Below the pieces are notes generated by a model. The model had not been told where the DNA came from. It did no database searches and saw only the letters and a program-made list of their open reading frames with translations. A stretch of 44,675 bases of DNA from Janthinobacterium sp. GTDB taxonomy: Bacteria > Pseudomonadota > Gammaproteobacteria > Burkholderiales > Burkholderiaceae_D. Made by a program: the position numbers and the translations under genes. The stretch spans positions 1 to 44,675 of the forward strand of contig JANXSQ010000153.1 of the NCBI GenBank assembly GCA_025356595.1, in the 5' to 3' direction. Position 1 is the first letter of the stretch; every line of letters begins with the position of its first letter. This document shows, piece after piece, positions 1-8,745 of the stretch.

Positions 1-28
1 TGTCACCATTCCCACGGGAATGGTGACA
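1..28. repeat. Perfect 13-bp inverted repeat (hairpin) at window edge
   Basis: Bases 1-13 and 16-28 are exact reverse complements separated by two bases. The flanking bases 29-45 (catgcaagacctgaccc) resemble dispersed REP-type intergenic repeats that I recall from betaproteobacterial genomes; that link is from memory, not a search. It could equally be the terminator of a gene left of the window, although no U tract follows on this strand. Confidence 0.5.
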
Positions 29-67
29 TGCAAGACCTGACCCCGATCTCGCCGATCGCGCAAATGA

Positions 68-96
68 TGTTGCGGCGCGCCGGGAAGGCGTATAAT
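68..96 (+). promoter_or_regulatory. Probable sigma-70 promoter of the thiamine operon
   Basis: A consensus -10 box TATAAT lies at 91-96, which would put the transcription start near 103, just before the TPP aptamer. The -35 region is poor: TTGCGG at 70-75 has only 15-bp spacing. The -10 call is solid by sequence; the -35 is uncertain. Confidence 0.5.
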
Positions 97-116
97 TGTT
101 CCGCTGCCGAAAGGCG

Positions 117-208
117 GCACGCTAGGGGTCCTGCAAGTCGCAATGCGATGCGCGGGTGAGAAATACCCTCCGAACCTGATCTGGATAATGCCAGCGAAGG
201 GAAGCTTT
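117..208 (+). promoter_or_regulatory. TPP (THI-box) riboswitch aptamer
   Basis: The conserved core of the thiamine pyrophosphate riboswitch is readable: an aggggt segment near 124, gtgagaaatacc at 156-167, then a cgaacctgatctgg block at 171-184, and the closing taatgccagcgaaggga at 186-202. It lies between the putative promoter and thiC, the usual place for this class. Binding of TPP is expected to lower expression of the downstream thiamine genes. The assignment rests on the highly conserved core; the outer stem boundaries are approximate. Confidence 0.95.
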
Positions 209-237
209 AGACAGCGCCGGCCCCCGGCGTCGCCGAA

Positions 238-2199
<1,962 letters not shown>

Positions 2200-2206
2200 G
2201 GCCGGC

Positions 2207-2410
2207 ATGATCGCCATTTCGCTCAACGGGGCGCCGCGCCAGGTGCCGCCGGACCATACCCTGCACGATCTGGTCGAGGCCCTCGGGCTGTCCGGCCAGG
2301 CGCTGGCGCTGGCCGTCAACCGCAGCGTCGTGCCGCGCCTGCGCTGGGCCGAACAGGTCTTGCGGGCGCAGGACCAGGTCGACATCGTGCGCGCCATCGG
2401 CGGCGGTTAA
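2207..2410 (+). CDS. thiS: Sulfur carrier protein ThiS
   Basis: A 67-residue ubiquitin-like protein that, as C-terminal thiocarboxylate, donates sulfur to thiazole formation by ThiG. The C-terminus is the required Gly-Gly tail, here AIGGG. It starts 7 bases after thiC and is followed by thiG after 17 bases, so the three are cotranscribed. In many relatives thiO lies between thiC and thiS; it is absent here. No ThiF-type adenylyltransferase is in the window either. Length and C-terminus make the call firm. Confidence 0.95.
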   Translation: MIAISLNGAPRQVPPDHTLHDLVEALGLSGQALALAVNRSVVPRLRWAEQVLRAQDQVDIVRAIGGG

Positions 2411-2427
2411 ACTTTAAGGAAACTGAC

Positions 2428-3222
2428 ATGAACGCAACTGAAAACCAAGACCTGCTGACCATCGCCGGCAAGACGTATTCCTCGCGCCTGCTGGTGGGCA
2501 GCGGCAAATACCGCGACCTGGCGCAGACGCGCGAGGCCACCGACGCCGCCGGCGCCGAGATCATCACCGTGGCCATCCGCCGCGTCAACATCGGCCAGGA
2601 TCCGAAGGCGCCCAGCCTGCTGGACGTGCTGCCGCCGTCCGACTACACCATCCTGCCCAACACGGCCGGCTGCTACACGGCCAAGGACGCCGTCTACACC
2701 CTGCAGATGGCGCGCGAGCTGCTGGGCGGGCGCAATCTGGTCAAGCTGGAGGTGCTGGGCGACGAAAAGACGCTCTTCCCGCACATGCCGGAAACCCTGG
2801 TCGCCGCCGAGGCGCTGGTCAGGGACGGCTTCGACGTCATGGTGTATTGCAGCGACGATCCGATCCAGGCCAAGCTGCTGGAACAGATCGGCTGCGTCGC
2901 CGTGATGCCGCTGGCCTCCCTGATCGGCTCCGGCATGGGCATCCTGAATCCCTGGAACCTGTCCCTGATCATCGAGCAGGCGACGGTGCCGGTGCTGGTC
3001 GACGCCGGCGTCGGCACGGCCTCGGACGCGGCCATCGCGATGGAGCTCGGTTGCGACGGCGTGCTGATGAACACGGCCATCGCCGGCGCGCGCGATCCGG
3101 TGCGCATGGCGCGCGCCATGCGCCTGGCCGTGCAGGCCGGGCGCGAAGCCTTCCTGGCCGGACGCATGCCGAGGCGCTTCGCCGCCTCGCCCTCGTCGCC
3201 GATGGCGGGACGCCTGGCATGA
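2428..3222 (+). CDS. thiG: Thiazole synthase ThiG
   Basis: A 264-residue TIM-barrel enzyme that condenses deoxyxylulose 5-phosphate, dehydroglycine and ThiS-thiocarboxylate into the thiazole phosphate. Family signatures are visible: the N-terminal [10 protein letters not shown] segment, the NTAGCYTA segment, the [12 protein letters not shown] segment with the expected Schiff-base lysine, and the glycine-rich [12 protein letters not shown] phosphate-binding loop. A ribosome-binding site (taagga) precedes the ATG. Its stop codon overlaps the thiD start (ATGA at 3219-3222), implying translational coupling. Its substrate deoxyxylulose 5-phosphate is made by Dxs, encoded at 24.7 kb. Confidence 0.97.
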   Translation: MNATENQDLLTIAGKTYSSRLLVGSGKYRDLAQTREATDAAGAEIITVAIRRVNIGQDPKAPSLLDVLPPSDYTILPNTAGCYTAKDAVYTLQMARELLGGRNLVKLEVLGDEKTLFPHMPETLVAAEALVRDGFDVMVYCSDDPIQAKLLEQIGCVAVMPLASLIGSGMGILNPWNLSLIIEQATVPVLVDAGVGTASDAAIAMELGCDGVLMNTAIAGARDPVRMARAMRLAVQAGREAFLAGRMPRRFAASPSSPMAGRLA

Positions 3223-3992
3223 CGCCGCCGGCGGTGCTGGTCTTCGCCGGCGTCGACCCGTCCGGCGGGGCCGGCATCGCCGCCGACATCCTGGCCATCG
3301 CGGCCCAGGGCGGCCACGCGCTGCCGGTGGTCACCGCCCTGACCGTGCAGGACAACGAGCGCGTCTTCGCCGTGCAACCGGTGGACGCCGGGCTGGTGGC
3401 GCGCCAGGCCGAGGCCCTGCTGGCCCGGATCGCCATCCGCGCCGTGAAGATCGGCATTCCCGGCAGCGCCGCCAACGCGCTGGCCATCGCCGCCGTGATC
3501 CGCCGCCTGCGCGCCCTGGATCCGCACCTGCCGGTGGTGCTCGACCCGGTGCTGGCCAGCGGCCACGGCGACGCCCTGTCGCGCGACGACGCGGCGCTGG
3601 CGCTGGCGCCGCTGCTGCCGCTGGTGACGCTGCTGCTGCCGAATCTGCCCGAGGCGGCGCGCCTGAGCGGCGTCGCGGGCGACGTCGAGGCGCAGGCGCG
3701 CGCGCTGCTGGCGCGCGGCTGCGGCCACGTCCTCGTCACCGGCGGCCACGCCGACGGCGCGCTGGTGCGCAACCGCTGGTTCAGCGCGCAGGCGCAGCGC
3801 GACTGGCACTGGGCGCGTCTGCCCGGCGCCTTCCACGGCAGCGGCTGCACCCTGGCCGGCGCCGTGGCGGCGCGCCTGGCGCTGGGCGAGCCGATGGCGT
3901 TGGCGCTGGCCGGCGCGCAGGACTATTGCCAGCGGGCGCTGGCCGGCGCCTATCCGATCGCGCCCGGGCAGTTGATGCCGCGGCGCTGCTGA
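3219..3992 (+). CDS. thiD: Hydroxymethylpyrimidine (phosphate) kinase ThiD
   Basis: A 257-residue ribokinase-fold kinase that phosphorylates HMP and HMP-phosphate to HMP-pyrophosphate, which ThiE uses. It has the N-terminal [15 protein letters not shown] substrate-binding signature and the C-terminal [11 protein letters not shown] anion-hole motif with the catalytic cysteine. The frame is open far upstream, but the ATG at 3219 overlapping the thiG stop is the sensible start because it gives the family's N-terminus and translational coupling. It lies between thiG and thiE in the riboswitch-controlled operon. Confidence 0.95.
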   Translation: MTPPAVLVFAGVDPSGGAGIAADILAIAAQGGHALPVVTALTVQDNERVFAVQPVDAGLVARQAEALLARIAIRAVKIGIPGSAANALAIAAVIRRLRALDPHLPVVLDPVLASGHGDALSRDDAALALAPLLPLVTLLLPNLPEAARLSGVAGDVEAQARALLARGCGHVLVTGGHADGALVRNRWFSAQAQRDWHWARLPGAFHGSGCTLAGAVAARLALGEPMALALAGAQDYCQRALAGAYPIAPGQLMPRRC

Positions 3993-4015
3993 ACCCCTCA
4001 TTCAAAGGAACAATC

Positions 4016-4639
4016 ATGCGTGGACTGTATCTGGTCACCCCGAACTGGGACGACACCGAGCGCCTGCTCGAGGTCAGCGAACTGGCCCTGGACGCCGGCG
4101 TCGCCCTGCTGCAATACCGCCACAAGACGGCCGACGCCGCGCTGCGCCTGGAGCAGGCCGGCGCGCTGCTGCAACTGTGCCGCAAATACGGCTGTCCGCT
4201 GGTGATCAACGATTTCACCGAACTGTGCCTGGAGATCGGCGCCGACGGCGTCCACGTCGGCGGCACCGACGCCTCGGTGGCGCGGACCCGCGCCGCCGTC
4301 GGTCCGGAGCGTATCGTCGGCGCCTCCTGCTACGGCGACCTGGCGCTGGCGCGGGCGGCGCAGGCGGACGGCGCCAGTTACGTCGCCTTCGGCGGCTTCT
4401 ACCCCTCGCTGGTCAAGCAGTACCCGGTGACGACGGCGCCCGACATCGTGCTCGCCGCCAAGGCGCAGATCGCGCTGCCCTGCGTGGTGATCGGCGGCAT
4501 GACGGCGCCCAACGCGGCGCCGCTGGTGGCCCGCGGCGCCGATCTGGTGGCAGCCATCAGCAGCGTCTACCTGGCGGCGGACACGGCGGCGGCGGTGGCC
4601 GCTTTCAATAATCTTTTCGCATCGAAAGTTCCGGCTTGA
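4016..4639 (+). CDS. thiE: Thiamine-phosphate synthase ThiE
   Basis: A 207-residue TIM-barrel enzyme that joins HMP-pyrophosphate to thiazole phosphate, giving thiamine phosphate. Motifs include LLQYRHK near the N-terminus (pyrophosphate binding), LVINDFTELCLEIGADGVHVG, and the C-terminal VVIGGMT and AISSVY segments. The start at 4016 is chosen because AAAGGA at 4005-4010 precedes it; the open frame extends upstream into thiD. It is the last gene of the operon; a separate promoter-like element follows at 4666. Length is typical of the family. Confidence 0.96.
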   Translation: MRGLYLVTPNWDDTERLLEVSELALDAGVALLQYRHKTADAALRLEQAGALLQLCRKYGCPLVINDFTELCLEIGADGVHVGGTDASVARTRAAVGPERIVGASCYGDLALARAAQADGASYVAFGGFYPSLVKQYPVTTAPDIVLAAKAQIALPCVVIGGMTAPNAAPLVARGADLVAAISSVYLAADTAAAVAAFNNLFASKVPA

Positions 4640-4665
4640 GCACGTCGGCAGGGGCGGGATCGGCT

Positions 4666-4671
4666 TATAAT
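4666..4671 (+). promoter_or_regulatory. -10 box (TATAAT) of the REC-ANTAR gene
   Basis: A perfect TATAAT sits 32 bases upstream of the ATG at 4704 and after the thiE stop, suggesting a separate promoter. No well-spaced -35 box is visible (TTGAGC at 4636 is too far). No terminator-like hairpin separates it from thiE, so read-through is also possible. Confidence 0.4.
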
Positions 4672-4703
4672 GCCCTTGTCGCCACTGTCCAAGCCCCCCC
4701 ATC

Positions 4704-5330
4704 ATGACCACCGCCGTCAAACGTTTGATCCTGGTCGTCGACGACGACCAGTTGCTGTTGGAATTCCTGGGCGAAGTGTTGCGCCACGCCGGCTATGAAG
4801 TCGCGCTGGCCTCCTCGGCCGAGGAGGCGCTGCGCCAGATCGCCGTGCGCGAACCGGACCTGGCCCTGCTCGACATCCACATGCCCGGCATGTCCGGCCT
4901 CGACCTGGCCAAACGCCTGCACACCGACACGACCGTGCCCTTCATGTTCCTGTCCGGCTCCGGCGACAGCGACTCGGGCAAGCAGGCGGCCGCCTACGGC
5001 GCCGTCGGCTACGTCGTCAAGCCGGTCGACGAGGCGCGCCTGATGCCGGCCTTCGAGGCGGGCCTGGCGCGCGCCGACGAGATCCGCCAGTTGCGCCGCA
5101 CCGAGCTGAACCTGAACTCGGCGCTGGCCGCCGGGCGCGAGACCAGCCTGGCCGTCGGCCTCTTGATGGGCAAATTCCAGACCGACCGCAACACGGCCTT
5201 CGAGGTCTTGCGCGACCACGCCCGCTCGAGCCGGCGCAAGATCAATGAGATCGCCAACCAGTTGCTGGCCGCCGAAGAGACCCTGAACAGCCTGCACGGC
5301 GCCTTCATCGTCCGCCACAAGGCCAAGTAA
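4704..5330 (+). CDS. Response regulator with ANTAR RNA-binding output domain
   Basis: A 208-residue protein. Residues 7-120 form a receiver with acidic residues D13-D15, phosphoacceptor D57 (LLDIHMPGMSG), S84 and K106. Residues about 135-195 match the ANTAR helical domain in pattern (A..VGLLMGKF.......AFEVLRDHARSSRRKINEIAN). ANTAR proteins bind paired hexaloop hairpins in nascent RNA and prevent termination. No histidine kinase or obvious target hairpin pair is nearby, so the input and regulon are unknown. It lies downstream of the thiamine genes but has its own -10 box. The C-terminal domain call is by pattern reading and somewhat less certain than the receiver. Confidence 0.85.
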   Translation: MTTAVKRLILVVDDDQLLLEFLGEVLRHAGYEVALASSAEEALRQIAVREPDLALLDIHMPGMSGLDLAKRLHTDTTVPFMFLSGSGDSDSGKQAAAYGAVGYVVKPVDEARLMPAFEAGLARADEIRQLRRTELNLNSALAAGRETSLAVGLLMGKFQTDRNTAFEVLRDHARSSRRKINEIANQLLAAEETLNSLHGAFIVRHKAK

Positions 5331-5376
5331 GCGCCCCCGGCGCGACCTGGCGCAAGGCTTTGGTCCGAAATCAAGG

Positions 5377-5404
5377 TTGCCTTGCGGCAAAAATGATGTA
5401 GACT
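5377..5404 (+). promoter_or_regulatory. Possible sigma-70 promoter for the two small receiver genes
   Basis: TTGCCT (5377-5382) and TAGACT (5399-5404) are separated by 16 bases. The site lies about 45 bases after the ANTAR gene and would give a leader of about 240 bases before the ATG at 5657. The boxes are moderate matches. Confidence 0.35.
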
Positions 5405-5656
5405 GAAGCGGTCGATATCCGGTATCGCGCGGCACGCACCGCCCGCCACGCCGCTTATCGGGGCCGTTGCGCGCCAAGCCGCCGCCGCCCGCGACAGCGT
5501 CATTCCCGGCCGCCTTTCCCCTGCGGCCGCAGCAACCTCCTTCGGCCCAGATCCGCCGACCCACACCGTAGCAGCCCGCGCGTACTTCGGCCCAGTCGTC
5601 GTCGCGCCCGCCGCCGCGCCGCGCACCCGCCGGCGCGCAGACAGGGGAATTTGATC
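5405..5656 (+). other. 250-base GC-rich leader without a gene
   Basis: I see no credible ORF here. An 11-base direct repeat (cttcggcccag) occurs at 5540-5550 and 5585-5595. If the promoter at 5377 is used this would be an unusually long 5' leader. The end of the region carries the ribosome-binding site aggggaa (5643-5649). Confidence 0.4.
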
Positions 5657-6055
5657 ATGGACAATCTTGACTTCATCGCAGCGCCCGGCGCCGCGCCGGC
5701 CGGAACCGCGACGCTGCCGCGCGTGCTGCACATCGACGCCGACGCCGACGCCGCGCTGCTGCTGGCCACGCTGCTGCTGCCGGAGGCGCGCCTGACGCAC
5801 GCGCCGACCCTGGCCGCCGCCAGCGTCGCCCTCGGCCTGGGCGCCTACCAGCTCATCGTGCTCGACCCGGACCTGCCCGACGGCGACGGCGCCGCGCTGC
5901 TCGAGCCCTTGCTGGCCGGCGCCGAACCGCCGGCCGTGCTGCGCTACTCGGCCCGCGCCGGCGACGGCGCCCTGCACAAGCCGGCCACCTCGGCGCGCCA
6001 ACTGGCGCAGGCGATGGCGCGCCTGCTGGCCGGCGGCGCGGCGCCGGCGTCATGA
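5657..6055 (+). CDS. Small receiver-like protein with shortened alpha-4 region
   Basis: A 132-residue alanine-rich protein with a receiver-like pattern: acidic HIDADAD after the first strand, a putative phosphoacceptor in VLDPDLPDGDG, a serine in LRYSA and a lysine in LHKPA. The distance between that serine and lysine is only about 10 residues, against 22 in its neighbour, so helix alpha-4 appears to be missing. The ATG at 5657 is preferred over the in-frame TTG at 5651 because aggggaa lies 8 bases before it. Its end overlaps the next gene (ATGA), so the two are translationally coupled. Function is unknown; loss of phosphorylation-dependent signalling is possible. Confidence 0.75.
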   Translation: MDNLDFIAAPGAAPAGTATLPRVLHIDADADAALLLATLLLPEARLTHAPTLAAASVALGLGAYQLIVLDPDLPDGDGAALLEPLLAGAEPPAVLRYSARAGDGALHKPATSARQLAQAMARLLAGGAAPAS

Positions 6056-6498
6056 GCGCCCTGCGCACCATCCTCTACGTCGAGGACGACGCGCGCGTGC
6101 GCGCACTGGTGAAGATGGTGCTCGAGGTGGCCGGTCACTATGACGTCATCGACTGCGGCTCGGCGCGCGCCGCGCTGGCGCTGGCCGCCTACTGCGAGCC
6201 GGACCTGCTGCTGCTCGACGCCGCGATGCCGGGCCTGGACGGCCTGGCCACGCTGGGCCAGTTGCGGCGCTTCCCGCAGATGGCGCACACGCCGGTGATC
6301 TTCCTCACCGGCCACACGGCCAGTTGGAACGTGGCGCAGTACATGGCGGCCGGCGCGCTCGGCATGATCGCCAAGCCGGTCGCGCCGCCGCGCCTGGTGG
6401 CGCAGTTGCGCGCGCTGTGGCAGCGCCCGCGCGGGCCGCGTGCGCTGGAACGCAACAAGGCGCCGGCGCAAACAGTATCCACGCCGGCGCGGTCTTGA
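6052..6498 (+). CDS. Single-domain response regulator (CheY-like)
   Basis: A 148-residue protein that is almost entirely a receiver domain. The acidic pair is E11-D12-D13, the phosphoacceptor D56 (LLLLDAAMPGLDG), T86 and K108. After residue 125 only a short basic tail follows, so there is no DNA-binding output. It overlaps the preceding receiver gene by four bases. Such stand-alone receivers act on partner proteins or in phosphorelays; neither a kinase nor a phosphotransfer protein is encoded nearby. The following dehydrogenase is 61 bases downstream and probably unrelated. Confidence 0.88.
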   Translation: MSALRTILYVEDDARVRALVKMVLEVAGHYDVIDCGSARAALALAAYCEPDLLLLDAAMPGLDGLATLGQLRRFPQMAHTPVIFLTGHTASWNVAQYMAAGALGMIAKPVAPPRLVAQLRALWQRPRGPRALERNKAPAQTVSTPARS

Positions 6499-6559
6499 TA
6501 TGATGGGCTCTGCCGGCGACAATCCGCTCCGGCAACCCATATGACAGGACAGAAGACAC

Positions 6560-7666
<1,107 letters not shown>

Positions 7667-7676
7667 AAAACCATTC

Positions 7677-7714
7677 GCGGCGCGCCGGGCCAGTCCCGCC
7701 GCGCCGCTTTTTTT
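7677..7714 (+). terminator. Rho-independent terminator after frmA
   Basis: gcggcgcg (7677-7684) pairs with cgcgccgc (7700-7707), followed by seven T (7708-7714), ten bases after the stop codon. Confidence 0.85.
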
Positions 7715-7923
7715 CGTCCCTGCGGCGCCGGCGCGCCGCGCCAGCATGGACGTAACAACAACATATATTTCGTTAATTGCAATAAATTGTGTATATTGCC
7801 ACGTTTTCCTTCTTTATGATGAAAACGCTTGTCGGCCGGAAATGTGGCGGGGCGGCGCTCGGAGGCTTCCCGCGCCTCTCCGCGATGGGCCCGGTCGTTC
7901 CCTCAATTAATTGGAGTTATTGA
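7715..7923 (+). other. Upstream region of the PEP-CTERM gene
   Basis: The segment 7755-7825 is markedly AT-richer than its surroundings, typical of a promoter region. TATATT occurs at 7791-7796 with a weak TTCGTT 17 bases upstream; I see no convincing sigma-54 site. A GGAG ribosome-binding site precedes the ATG at 7924. No gene is visible. Confidence 0.4.
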
Positions 7924-8616
7924 ATGAAAAAATCTATTTTTGCGTTGACCGTGGCCGCTTCCCTCGGCCTGGCTGCCGTTTCGCAAGCCCAAGCGGCCAC
8001 GCAGACCTTCACGCAGAGTCACGCCGTCGGTCAGACCAACTGGACAGATGTACTCGGCCTGGGCAAGTTTGACAGCAATCTGGGCACGCTGACCTCGATC
8101 AAGTTCAACTTGGGCGGCCTGGTGCAGGGCACCGGCAAGGCGGAAAGCCTGGACAGCGCCGCGTCCAACGTGATCCTGAACCTGGCGGCATTGCTGACAC
8201 TGACCCGTCCGGACGCCACCACGCTGGTGGTCAGCAACCCCCTGTTCACCCAGAACTTCGCCTTCAGCGCGTTTGACGGCGGCTACGATTTCGCCGGCAC
8301 CTCGGGTGGTTCCACGGGCGTGCGCAGCAGCACCGGCAGCAATGCGTTCACCAGCCACAGCGCCACCGACTTCGCGCTGTTTTCGTCCGTCGGCGGCGGC
8401 CTCATCAACCTGGGCTTGAACGCGGTGGGTTCCTCCAACGCCAGCGGCGCCGGCAACCTGATCTCCCAGTTCAACACTGCGGCCGGCGCCGACGTGTCGG
8501 TGACGTATGAATACATCAGCGCCGTTCCTGAACCAGAAACCTATGTCATGCTGCTCACCGGCTTGGCGCTGGCCGGCGTGATGGCGCGCCGCAAGTCGGC
8601 CAAGGCGAAGGCTTAA
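7924..8616 (+). CDS. Secreted PEP-CTERM protein, choice-of-anchor E type
   Basis: A 230-residue protein with a signal peptide (MKKS, hydrophobic stretch, AxA cleavage near residue 24). A threonine/serine/glycine-rich beta-type body follows, resembling the choice-of-anchor E domain (TFTQSHAVGQTNW and FDSNLGTLTSIKFNL). The C-terminus is a canonical PEP-CTERM sorting signal: VPEPETY, a hydrophobic helix, then ARRKSAK. Such proteins are exported, recognised by exosortase EpsH/XrtA at the cell envelope, and often tied to exopolysaccharide. No exosortase gene is in this window. It is a single-gene unit between two terminators. Confidence 0.9.
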   Translation: MKKSIFALTVAASLGLAAVSQAQAATQTFTQSHAVGQTNWTDVLGLGKFDSNLGTLTSIKFNLGGLVQGTGKAESLDSAASNVILNLAALLTLTRPDATTLVVSNPLFTQNFAFSAFDGGYDFAGTSGGSTGVRSSTGSNAFTSHSATDFALFSSVGGGLINLGLNAVGSSNASGAGNLISQFNTAAGADVSVTYEYISAVPEPETYVMLLTGLALAGVMARRKSAKAKA

Positions 8617-8636
8617 GCCGCATTGAGCTAAGTCAA

Positions 8637-8690
8637 GGCGGCGGCGTGAAACCGGGGCAGCCTTCCGGCTTTGCGCCGCCGCTTTGTTTC
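8637..8690 (+). terminator. Probable terminator after the PEP-CTERM gene
   Basis: gcggcggcg (8638-8646) pairs with cgccgccgc (8674-8682), followed by tttgttt. The intervening bases contain a second, imperfect inner stem. Confidence 0.7.
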
Positions 8691-8733
8691 GGGCGCCGGC
8701 GCCACCTTGACCGAACGCGCCCGCCCATCCCGG

Positions 8734-8739
8734 TATAAT
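8734..8739 (+). promoter_or_regulatory. -10 box (TATAAT) six bases before the uvrD start codon
   Basis: The perfect TATAAT ends six bases before ATG 8746, so transcription would begin at or next to the start codon and the mRNA would be leaderless. No ribosome-binding site is visible. TTGACC at 8707-8712 is too far (21 bases) to be an ideal -35. Confidence 0.45.
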
Positions 8740-8745
8740 CGCGGG

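Noticed and set aside
5540-5595. 11-base direct repeat in the long leader before the receiver genes as an operator
   Set aside because: Spacing of 45 bases and GC-rich composition make chance likely; noted in the feature but not claimed as a binding site.
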